DNA of 64,000 nt from assembly GCA_037957365.1 (NCBI GenBank), contig JARHVA010007802.1, forward strand, positions 248,001-312,000. The letters run 5' to 3'. The first letter of the stretch is position 1, and the number at the start of each line of letters is the position of its first letter. Below the pieces are notes generated by a model. It had not been told where the DNA came from, made no database searches, and worked only from the letters and a program-made list of their open reading frames with translations. Shown here one piece after another: positions 49,571 to 60,076 of this stretch. The translations under genes and the position numbers were made by a program. This DNA comes from Torreya grandis. Its lineage: Eukaryota; Streptophyta; Pinopsida; Cupressales; Taxaceae.

Positions 49571-52240
49571 ATGCCACCTAAGCTCCTTGCATCTCTTCTT
49601 TTGAGACAAAGTGCAAGAATTAGTGGAAACCCTCCTAAATTCACCTAGATTCCTTTAACCCAACCATATACCATGGATAAATAGCCAACTCAGCTTCTTG
49701 CTATAGATCCTAAAGATCCAGATTATACCAATTTCCATGAGGATAATTTTGACAATGAGTAGTATGAGAATAAAAATGATGATAAAAACATGGATGTTCA
49801 TGACCCACCACATCAAACTCTTGATCCACTTCCACCTATTATTGATAATGAAGTTTTTCTTGACAAAGATTTAATCCTATAAAGTTTTTGAGAAAGACTC
49901 AGGAAACAGCCCTAAGATCATACTCTTATCTTACAATCTATTATGGAAATTACAAAGTATAAACAAGTTGAGTCTTCCATTCGTTTAGAGCAACTAGTTG
50001 TAAATGACACCATAGGGGAAACTATGTCTCTACAACCTCTTACAGTAGCCCAACCTTCCTATGAGGCACCACCAATTATGACTAGTAAATCTTCATCTCC
50101 CAATGTAGTTACCCTTGTGTAAAAGATAAAATCTCTTCAATCCAAGGTGTTACATCTTGAGCAAGGTGCCTCTAGACCTACATAGACTTTGGATTCTTTT
50201 TCTCTACTTTATGCACCATTAGCATGTAATATTTCTTTGAAACCCTTGCCATAAGGTTTTGTTCAACCCAAACTCACTCTATATGATGACAAGGGTGATC
50301 CAGAGACATATTTAAGATATTTTAATACAACATGATTGGACTATGGACCAAATAACTAGTTATTAACCAAGTTATTTCCATGAAGTCTAAAGGATTATGA
50401 TTTGTAATGGTTTTATAGTCTACTGAATCAGTTGGCCAATGCATTCAATCCTCTCACTGACATGTTTCTAGCTTATTTCAGCATTAACATTGGTGATCAG
50501 GTTTCCTATGCCTAAGTTGCACAATAAAAACAAAAGTCAAATGAACATCTCACAAATTATGTTCTTTGATATAAGACTATTTTGGCTAAGATGACTAGCC
50601 CCATGGCTGATCAAGAGTTACAAAATCTCTTCAAACAAAATCTTTTACTAGCTTTACATGAGTCAATAATTTTCAAAAGATTTTCTTCCTTCACTGAATG
50701 ATGTCATACACTAAAGGAAAGGGATGTCAATTTAATTAATTTCAATGGGAAAACTCAAGTACACAAGCATATCAAAAATAACAAACAAGAGTAACAATAA
50801 ATTCCCATATAAAGTAAAGGTCAATGATAGAAAAAGTCTAAATCAAACAAAAATCAATGTGGCTTCAGAGCCCCCTAAGTGAGTGGTTTTATTTTCACCT
50901 CCTTGGTGAAAAATTTCTAATCTACCAATATCTCTAACCAGAGTTTTATAGTAGCTATTAGAATGTAATATCATATCTCTTCCTCATATTCAAAAAGTTG
51001 ATCCAATAAATAATATTCCATAGGGATATGATTATAATGCATTTTATACTTTTCATAGGGTACTAGATCACACAACAAACATATGCATCAATTTGAAACA
51101 CAAGATATGGGACTTGATAGATAACAATGTTATTGATTTTATCACTACAATTGAGCCTCCTCAGGTAAGGCAAACACAAGATAAAACTATGAAAATATTT
51201 TTAGATCTTTATTATAAACAAGAAAGATGGGATACATCCGGCATTCACCATGCATATCATGCACATCCCCCACTAGCTACATATCAAACACCTTCAATTG
51301 AGTTACACCCTTTAAACAACATGATTAGTGTGTATAATTCTAGAGTTATAGCTAGACCTTCCATCTCCTTCTCTAATTAGGAGATCATTAAGGATGATTT
51401 AGATTACCATGAACTCTTTATCAAAGCTTACATTCATAATCATCCCATTCATAGTGTTTTCATAGACAATAAATCTAGTGTGAACATGTGCACTATGACA
51501 TTACTATAACATTTGAGATATTCAAAGTAGGCTATTACCCCAATGGACACAGTTATCAATGGATTTAGTAGTCACATATAGATTTCATTGGGTGATATTT
51601 TACTTCCTCTATAGGTTAGTCTGACACATATGGACACACCATTTAGTATTATTCCTAGTGCAAGAATATTTGATATGTTTCTTGGTCAATAATAGATTCA
51701 AAAACTTTGAGTAGTACCTTCTATAGTTCATAAATTCACAAAATTCATTCACACTAATTAGATTATTATAGTTGGTGGAGTTTTATATGAGTTACTACTC
51801 TCCACTTCAGATCCATCTACTTTGCAGTCACCATTTTTATCTTCTCCACTAGTTACCATTCTTCCTCCAATTTATATTCAGATATAGTTGAGGCCTTCCT
51901 CAATAACACAAATAGTTCACACACCTCCATAGAAGCTTATTTTATGGAAATCATAGTTTCAAAATTTTAGATAGATTCTATCTATAGTGTTCACACCCAA
52001 GGTAGTATCAGTGAGGTCTCACACCTATACACATAGAACACATGTTCATAGAGCTTCTCCTACTACTAGATGGGTCCCTAAGAGCCCTAAAATTGCATCT
52101 ACTTCTCAGAGTTACAAGGGGGACCATGAAGTTAATTTCTACTATAGATATTTCAAGGCATTAATATCATACATAACTTTTAGACCCACAATTTCAGCCC
52201 TTCCATCATGCTTCATAATCATGCACAATCCCTCTCCTTG
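49571..52240 (+). pseudogene. gag-pro: Gag-protease polyprotein remnant
   Basis: Starts at the ATG at 49571 (MPPKLLASLLLRQSARISG). It has an acidic/proline-rich N-terminal region, then at 50200-50660 the retrotransposon-gag domain: FVQPKLTLYDDKGDPETYLR, WFYSLLNQLANAFNPLTDMF, YFSINIGDQVSYA, LAKMTSPMADQELQNLFKQN. A variant knuckle at 51045-51086 reads YTFHRVLDHTTNIC, with C-x2-H-x4-H-x4-C spacing and the first Cys now Tyr, followed by INLKHKIWDLIDNNVIDF. The retropepsin (51440-51740) reads VFIDNKSSVNMCTM, where the active-site Gly is now Lys, and later MFLGQ and VVPSIVHKFTKF in the usual C-terminal position. A final open piece (51987-52240) is rich in basic residues. At least two frame changes. 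Knuckle and protease types suggest the Tat-like group of gypsy elements (inference). Confidence 0.85.
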
Positions 52241-52334
52241 ATATAAGACACCATGATAGGGAGTCTCCCATGAGACTCATCAGTTAGTATCATATCTCCT
52301 TAGCCTTACATATACATAGCTTATGTATTATTGA

Positions 52335-52485
52335 TTGTACATATCTCAAAATATTAAAAATCCAAAAACATTCAAATATGTCAAAATACCAAAAACATTC
52401 AAATATTCCAAAATATCAAAAACAATACAAAATTTTAAAATCCAAAAATATTCAAATAATTTAAAAACATAAAAAACATTTCAAT
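52335..52485. repeat. A-rich ~30-bp minisatellite in 3' tail
   Basis: Four to five degenerate copies of a unit like 'CCAAAAACATTCAAATAT'. The inverted copy has a matching T-rich array at about 62490-62585. Confidence 0.8.
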
Positions 52486-53298
52486 TGTATGCATACTCCA
52501 TGCTTTACATTTTTACTACCATGCTAGACTTACATTCTACTGATCTATGTTATTGTTTGTCAATTTATCTACATTACCATGCTTCAATTGATCTTTTTGA
52601 GTGTGTGCAGTGAATCCAAACCCATGATTACTTCACTCTACCCATTGAGGGGGAATCATAATTCATACATTCAAGACACATATCAATATATCTATCCACT
52701 GGGGGCATTTTCTACTTGACTACACCATCCAAGTTATATCATTCCTACACCACACACTCTAGTTATCATGTTGATGTACATTACTTATTAGCTTACATAG
52801 ATTACTCTATGGACATTCACTAGTATATAGCACTTATGTATTTCTTAGAATATACCTAGTATTTTACTCCATATATTTCATAATTTCACTTCTTTCTTTG
52901 ATTAGTTAGGTGTGATTATATTTCTAGCTTATTACATACCTTCTTTTCTTGCTTTGTGTAGCTAGATGTGATTGCATTTCTTAGTTCTTATTTTTCCTCC
53001 TGTATGTGCCTTAGGACATTTTCCAATGTCCTTTGCTTATATTATTGTGTGTGCCTTAGGACATTTGATAATTTCATTTTATTGTACTCTTTTATGTGTT
53101 TGTGTCCCTCATGCCAACCTTGCTTATTTTTAATTGTGTGTATATGTGGCATTTGAACATGCCTTATATGTTTGCTTTCTATTTTGAGTGACATGTGCCC
53201 ATGTACCTTATTTTCTTGGCCCCTTGGCCACTTTTATATGCTTCTTGCTTATTGCCTTATGTGGTTATTTATTTTTTTCTTTTCATTGTTTACAATGT

Positions 53299-53353
53299 CA
53301 TGATCCACATCATGCATTTTCTTGCTATCTTGGATGCCATGATAGACATCATG
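53299..53353. repeat. Twin palindromes CATGAT-N4-ATCATG
   Basis: CATGATCCACATCATG at 53299-53314 and CATGATAGACATCATG at 53338-53353. Both are also found in the inverted copy (61684-61699 intact; 61645-61658 slightly trimmed). Confidence 0.85.
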
Positions 53354-54964
53354 CTTCATCCCTACTTGGCAACTAAAAACTAATATTTTCAATTTTAATT
53401 CAGTATACTACACATGATATTACATTATTATAGCTATCTAGGCATACCCCTATTGATCTAATAATCTCCAATACAAACTATATTATATCTTGAGACATAT
53501 TTTTTATTATCATTATTATATCATGTATTTCACAGCATAACACACTTACAAGACTTTTTTTTCTGAGGATAATCATTGTAGGGTCTTCATTTCTACCCTC
53601 AGAAGAGGAGGAAATAAATAGGGGTTTTGTCATAGAGATCAGAGATCTTATTAGTCACAAAAATTATTTTTAGAACACTTAAAACGATAATCAGAGGTCA
53701 AACCAGGTAGAGTAGACCAAAAAAATAGTGATGATTATAGATTAGTCATTAATATTAGCAAAGGTTAACATCACCAAACATGGACAATGGTGTTAGATAG
53801 TAGGGTGTCTTATTTTCAATGCTCTTATCCAAACAACAAAAAACTTAGATATTCTACAAATATGCAAAAGGTCAGTTTAACTATAGTTTTGTCAGATACA
53901 AATAAGTCTAGATCTAATAGTTTCAATACAATTTTTCTTACAGAATCTAGATATAGGGGGCATCATGCACAACATGATGGAACTCACTTTTAGTTTTAGA
54001 TTAGGTAGTTGGTATAAATTCTAGATAAAAGTCCCTGTTATAGACATTAGTGATTAGGGGTAATGTTCATGACACATTTGACTTCTTTTCTTTTTGAGTT
54101 TAGTATATTACCCAAGCATTCTTAGTAGTTACAAACCTTATTCCATCTACATGTGGTTGGCATCAATTCAAAGTTGATTTCCTACAAGCCTAACCTCCAC
54201 ATTCCTAAGTAGCTTCCACATAATCCTAATTTCTAGTTTCAAAGTGTATTTCATACAAGCTTAATCTCTTCCTTCTAGAGTAGCTAAGATTGGCCTAGTT
54301 TCTAGCACACATTCGACTATCCACACCATATTATTATATTTTAGAGCATTTATGGGCTTCAAAAGGCATCTCATATGACACATATTCATACCAGTATCAT
54401 TACATATCTTCACTTAGTAAGCAATGATGGATCCAAAGGTCTAGCTAGCCTTTGTATTCTTTTGCCACCTACTTAGAGGGATTGGACATACAATCTAAAC
54501 ATCGATTAGTACACACATGATCATATAGCTTTACTTAGTGGGTGACAATGGAGCCAAAGGGCCAGCCTTTGCATTCTTGATCCACTATTAGGTAATTAAG
54601 TACTCAACTCCATTTGTGATATTACTTTTAGAATAAAACAAATCTAATATTACTTAGCATCATCCAACATCACTCAGTAGCACAATAATTTTTGTATTTG
54701 TCTATGTACTTAATGAGGTGTATTTTTTCCTTACTCTTCCTTTTTTGCTTACCTAGATTTTCATGTTCTTATTTTAGATATAGCATATCTAGTAAGAACT
54801 GATATACTCTTTATTTTCTTTTGCAAATTTACACTTCAAAATGTGCTTTCTCTATGCATACCTAATATCACATAGTTTCATGGGCTTCACCCTTGTTGAT
54901 AAGTTTAGGTACGCTTTCTACTTTTCCTTTATCCTAGTATTTCAATTTGTTGCATCACTAGAAT

Positions 54965-54982
54965 AAAGCGGGGGAGGGTAAA
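54965..54982 (+). other. Polypurine tract
   Basis: AAAGCGGGGGAGGGTAAA is immediately followed by the right LTR TGTAGTC. The inverted copy has AAAGGGGGTAAA at the same place. Confidence 0.8.
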
Positions 54983-56182
54983 TGTAGTCTTATAAAATGT
55001 CAAAATTGGTAGATTGAGTGTGGATTATGACACCCAACCCATAAGTATCTCTTGATTGATCTCATGACCCTTCTAGACACCTTTTTTATTATTCCCAATC
55101 ATCTATAGACTTTTAGGACCTAATGTTAGCTCAACTAGGATACTTTTCCCATGCTCATTCCATCCCTCTAGGTCTTGTACTTATATGAAAATAGCACCTA
55201 ACTTAGACTATAACACTAGACCTTATGGTGTCCCATTTATATCACTCCTATCCAATCACATTTTAATATGAAATGACCATTTCCTTTTGATTCCTCTTCT
55301 TCATTGTGTCAACCTAGCATGAATATATTTAACCCATGACTAATAGATATCTATAAAATCCCATTCAAATTTCATTTAGAAGGGGTTATAAAATATTAAA
55401 AAAGAAAGTAATAATACAAGTAAGACCACTAAGGCAAATTTCCCTATTCTCTACATAGAATAATCCAATATAGCCACTAACATATTCAAACCCTCACACC
55501 AGTCCTTAGTTATTTCAAGCACACCCATTTTTTCATTTTTGCATTTGCATAAAACTATTTCACAAAGTACATCAAGTGGGAGAACCACATATGGCTTGAT
55601 TCCTCTTTGGGTATTGGTATGTAGGCAGCATACTCATACAAGGGGTGTGGATACATGTTTAGTGCATCTTACACACACTAATCCCCCTCTTTATCAATTT
55701 TTACTCAAGAACTATGAAAGTTTAGGGTCAGATATTAAATTATCTCTACAAAGAGCTCCATCGACATTCAAGATCTAAAATTTCATAGGTAGACTCACAT
55801 AGGGATAATGAATAAAACCCAAAAAAATCAAATCTCTATAACTAGTTTAGATAATAGTGACAAGACCTATACTATAGCACTAGACCTTGAAGTGTCCTAT
55901 TTTTATTTCTCCTATCTTTTCATCAAACAAAAGCTAGAACTAGATTTATAACAATATCTCAGTCTTGAAAAACTAGTATCAAACTTTGTCTCAGCCATCT
56001 TAGTCTAGTTTTAAGCTAAGTTACATTTCCCTCTTTCATTACTATTTTTAGAAAAATATGAAGATCAAATAAATTATACAAATTAGTAGTTAAATTCTTT
56101 CAATATTATTTACTAATTTAGTCAACTCAAACCTCTAACTAAATTAGGAATAATACTCCAATATTCCCAAATAGTTAAATCA
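54983..56182 (+). repeat. Right LTR of gag-protease element
   Basis: Starts TGTAGTCTTATAAAATGTC and ends ATAGTTAAATCA. Aligns with the left LTR throughout with frequent substitutions. Confidence 0.88.
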
Positions 56183-56187
56183 ATTAG
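56183..56187 (+). repeat. Target-site duplication, right
   Basis: ATTAG, partner of AGTAG at 47577-47581. Confidence 0.6.
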
Positions 56188-58681
56188 GAAATGCATGCGC
56201 ATGTTGAGGAAGTCAATCAAAAATATCCTAAAGAGCACTCTATTCAATTTTTTTTAGAAATATCCTCAATAATAACATAGGCATGATGAGGTACCATAGG
56301 ATACAAGGACTCTTGTAGTTTCAAAACTTGCACGGAACATGAATAAAGTTAATCCTCCTAAGTTTGATGAAATCATGTTAGGGGATGATGTTAAAGCTTG
56401 GTTAAAAAAATGAAAAAAATATTTTAAGATTTGTAATTACTATGAAGTCATTAAGGTAGTTTAAGGAGTGTAACAACTTATTGGAAAAGTAGTAATGTGG
56501 TGGGAAAATTAAAATCTTGAGATGAACCTTGAATCCATTACCACCACATGGGAGTAATTCATGGTTTTGTTTATATCATGATGGTTTCCCCAGTTATATT
56601 TTTACTAGAAGCTAACATATTTTTAGAATCTAAAGTAGAGAGATATTTTAGTGAACAAATAATAGGAACAATTCACTAAGATCCTAACATATGTTCTTCA
56701 ATATCCAGTAAATGAAAGGTTTCTCATTAAAATTTTCATTATGGTATTAAAACCCTAAATTAGATGTGAGCTAAATGTGCATGGGCCATTTATGATGGAT
56801 CAAGTCTATGAGAAGGTAGTTAAGTAGTAATTAAAACTAAATTCTCTTATTCAAGTCAGAGAGAACTCCAAGAAGTTTGGAGGTTCCAAACCTACTCTTA
56901 AGAATAACTAACAAAGGAACAAAAATTTAAAATATTAGTTTAGTAATAAAAATCCTACATTCAGTAAATTCTCAAGTAGCAAGAAAGTAGAAGGTGAATT
57001 CCAGTTTGGTTTCAAGGGGAACCAATAGTTAGAAAAGAAAGGACCACCTAGAAGATGTTTCATCTATAGGGGTGATCACTATGTTAGGGAATGTACTCAA
57101 GGAATGTTTGAAGGTAAAGTTAAGTGTACTATGTAGCAAGGAACCTTTGAACAAAGAATCCATGTATTTGTTAACAATCATCAAGTTGGTTTTCAAATAT
57201 CACCTATTGAGGTTACAGGTAATCTTTTTAGTCAACCTATTTCTATTTTGATTGACACTGGATCTATATAATGTTTTATTTATCCATGAATTCTTTCTAA
57301 GTTATATAGGAATGTTGGTTTAATGGAAAATGTGTGGTTAATGCAATATGGGAATGAAGCCAAGATCAAAATCATTAGTCCTTAATGGAAGCTAAGATTG
57401 AATTACTTGGATTCACCATAATAGTAGATATTTATACAATGCCAATAGGGTAATTTGATGTAATCCTATGGGTAAATTGGATTGATAAGCATAAATTTAA
57501 ATTAGATTGTTATCTTAAGAAGGTAGAATGTTAGGATGATTTTTAGAATTATACTTAGATTCAGGGTGAGAAAAAGGAGTTAAAACTTGTAGATTTTTTT
57601 AATTTGGCTTAAAAAGGATAATAGGAAAGGATTCAAGATAGATAATGATGGTATTTTGAGGTATAATGGTAGAATGTATGTATCTAATAGAGAATATTTG
57701 AGGATCATGGTGATAAATGAATCTCATAATGCCCCTTATTCAGTTCACCCTAGAGTGACTAAGCTCATGGCTGAGCTAACACCTCTTTATTTCTAGAAAA
57801 CAATTAAAAAGGATGCATCAGATTTTATGTCTCATTGTTTGGAGTGTCAGTGTGTGAAGCTTGAACATGTGTATCCATTAGGATTTTTGTATCCTCATGA
57901 TATACTAAAATGGAAGTAGTAAGTAATTAGTATGAACTTTGTCCAAGGTTTATCATTATCATGAATCCACCATGACATGATCTTGGTGGTAGTTGACAAA
58001 CTAACCAAGGTAGCTCACTTCATACTAGGTAATTTGACTGATGATGCACCAATGCTTATGAAAATATTTTTGAAAGAGGCATACCATTTAAATGGGTTTT
58101 TAGAGAAGATCATTTTTTATTAAGATCTAATGATGAAATATAAGTTTTGGTTAACTTTAAATTTAACTTTGGACAAACAGTTGAATTTTAGTACTACATA
58201 TAATCCAAACATAGATGGATAAACAAAAAGAGTAAACCAAGATCTATAATATCTTTGAATGTATTGTATGGATCAACAATACAAGTGGGAAGAGAATCTT
58301 CCACTAGAATATTTTTTTTATAATAACTCTAACCAATCAACTTTAAATATGGCTCCATTTGAATCATTGTATGGAAGGAGGTGTTAAACACCAATCAGTT
58401 GGGACAAGCTTAAAGATAGGGTAGTATTTGGTCTTCAAATACTTATATAAATGGAGGATCAGGTCAAGTCAATCATACAAAGGTTGGTTTAACCTAATAA
58501 TAGATAGAAAAGTTATTCTAATCTAAAAATGACAAAAAGATAGTTATTTTATTAGTGATAAACTATTTCTATAGGGTAAGCCTCAAAAAGAGCTTGATTA
58601 ACTTTATTAAATCAACAAAGCTTTCACCAAGATATGTGGGACCCTTTGAGGTCTTGGAAGTAATAAATATTATGGTGTATA
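56188..58681 (+). pseudogene. Chromovirus-like Ty3/gypsy gag-protease-integrase, RT/RNase H deleted
   Basis: Continues the Gag begun at 47426. Gag core: NKVNPPKFDEIMLGDDVKAW near 56345. At 57056-57102 is a C-x2-C-x3-H-x4-C knuckle read as CFIYRGDHYVREC, second Cys now Tyr. Protease: ILIDTGS with the DTG intact at 57254, then ELVDCYLKKVE-like residues to about 57540. Directly afterwards comes integrase: GILRYNGRMYVSNREYLRI, NAPYSVHPRVTKLMAEL, CLECQCVK (zinc module, 57640-57870), then the core with ISMNFVQGL (first Asp now Asn, 57935) and ILVVVDKLTKVAHFI. NIDG, stop, TKRVNQ has the catalytic Glu replaced by Lys (58226). MAPFESLYGRRC and LSPRYVGPFEVLEVI form the C-terminal part. The RT-RNase H region, normally well over 1 kb, is missing between about 57560 and 57620. 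No chromodomain is visible before the sequence breaks at 58681. Confidence 0.88.
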
Positions 58682-58845
58682 GGACTGATGATGCACTAAT
58701 GCTTGTGCAAATATTTGTGAAAGAGGTGTACTAGTTAAATGGGTTTTCATAGAAGATCATTTTTGAATGAGATCTAATAATGACATCTAGGTTTTGGTTG
58801 ACTCTAATTTCATCTTTAGACACACAGTTGAATTTTAGTAGTATT
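58682..58845 (+). repeat. Duplicated integrase-core segment
   Basis: Repeats 58037-58205 in the same orientation (shared GACTGATGATGCAC, AAATGGGTTTT, AGAAGATCATTTTT, ACAGTTGAATTTTAGTA), placed after the integrase C-terminus. The inverted gag-protease element begins at its end. Confidence 0.88.
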
Positions 58846-59345
58846 TATTTAACTTTTTGGGAATATTAGAGTTTTATTCCTATTTTAGTTAAGGGTCTAG
58901 ATTAATAAATTGATATAGAATATAGTAATAATTACAATCTTGATTTATGCAATTTTTTAACCTTTTTCACCTTTCTAAAAATAGTAATAAATAAGAATAA
59001 ATATAACTTAACTAGAAATAGACTGAGATAGTTGATACAGAGTTTGAAAATGGTTGTGTAGGAATGGGATAGTATTGTAAACCTAAATATAGATTTCATT
59101 TGGTAAAAGGATAGAGGCACCAAAATGTGGATGCTTTAGTGTCTGATGTTATTTTCCATTCCTAATGTTATTGTCTAAATTGATCATAGAGACCTGAAAC
59201 TTTTTGGGTAGTTATGGTGTGCTTGTGTGTGAAACATCAAGTGTTAGTTATTAACAAAACTCATTGTATAGTTGATTTTGTCTTCAAACCCTAATCCTCC
59301 ATCATGCTTGATAAAATGATATTTGAATCACTTGAGAAAGAGTCC

Positions 59346-59377
<32 letters not shown>

Positions 59378-60076
59378 TGTTAGTGTGTAAGATGAATTGA
59401 ACATGTAATCCACACCCCTTATGTAGGCATGTTACCTACATACCAATACTTTGAAGAGGGAAAAATCCATATGTAGTTCTCCCACCTAGTGTGCTTTATG
59501 TAATAGTGTGATGTAGATGCAAAATGCCAATTGAATAGTGTTTGACATGGCTAGGGATTGGTATGAGAGTTTGGGTATGTTTGTAACTATGTTGGGTGAC
59601 TATATGTAGAGAATAGGGAAGTTTGCCTTAGTGTTTTATTTATATTCTTGCTTGCTATGTAAGTTTTTGTCACCTCCCTTGTAAATGAAATTTGAGTGGG
59701 ATTTTATAGGGAACAATTGGTCATGGGTCAGATGTATTCATGCTAAAAGAACAAAATTAATAATAAGGACTAGGTGTAAATGATCATTAGGGCTCAAAGT
59801 GCAAATGGATAGGAGCATCCAAAATAGGACACTCTAGGGTTTAGCATTGTAGTCCAAATTTAGTGTTCTTATATTATAGGTTTTAGCCCTAGGGGAATAA
59901 GACTGGCACAGGAAATACCACTTGTCTAAGGTGGAATTAAGATTTAGAAGCTTCTAGGTGATTTGTAATTATAAAAAGGTGTCTAACATGGTCAAAAGAG
60001 CATGCAAAAAGGACCTATAGATGGGGTGTCATAAGCCACACTCAAACTACCAATTTGGATATTTTATATGATTGAA
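58846..60076 (-). repeat. 3' LTR of inverted element
   Basis: Reverse complement aligns with both LTRs of the plus-strand copy. It starts (element sense) TTCAATCATATAAAATATCC after GGGTAAA, so the terminal TG is mutated, and ends near 58846. Contains a 27-base G run. Confidence 0.85.
59346..59372. repeat. Poly(G) 27-mer
   Basis: Twenty-seven consecutive G at a point where the other two LTR copies have only five or six C (opposite strand, after ACACACTAA). Striking in AT-rich DNA; real expansion or sequencing error are both possible. Confidence 0.9.

Larger units (their letters stand above)
52241..54982 (+). other. Conserved non-coding 3' tail of the gag-protease family
   Basis: No enzyme motif is readable. 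Segments are recognisable in reverse orientation at 60.1-62.7 kb, in the same order, including the region around 53180-53380 and the 'AGGGTCTTCATTTCTACCCT' block at 53581. It holds a minisatellite, two palindromes and short open frames that are probably incidental. Confidence 0.75.
47582..56182 (+). mobile_element. Gag-protease-only Ty3/gypsy element with 1.2-kb LTRs
   Basis: LTRs of 1191 and 1200 bp enclose 6.2 kb. The order is left LTR, a 5' leader made of ~150-bp tandem repeats, gag, protease, then about 2.7 kb of non-coding DNA up to a polypurine tract and the right LTR. No RT, RNase H or integrase motif is visible in any frame of the internal region. The same 3' tail is present in the inverted copy at 60.1-62.7 kb, so absence of pol there is a family property rather than a private deletion. 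It is inserted into the gag of another gypsy element. LTR divergence and many stops show it is old. Confidence 0.85.

Noticed and set aside
52968..53383. Three overlapping open frames with membrane-like residues in the 3' tail
   Set aside because: Frames are kept partly in the inverted copy, but the substitutions are not biased to silent positions and the frames shift by indels; T/C-rich DNA gives hydrophobic frames by chance.
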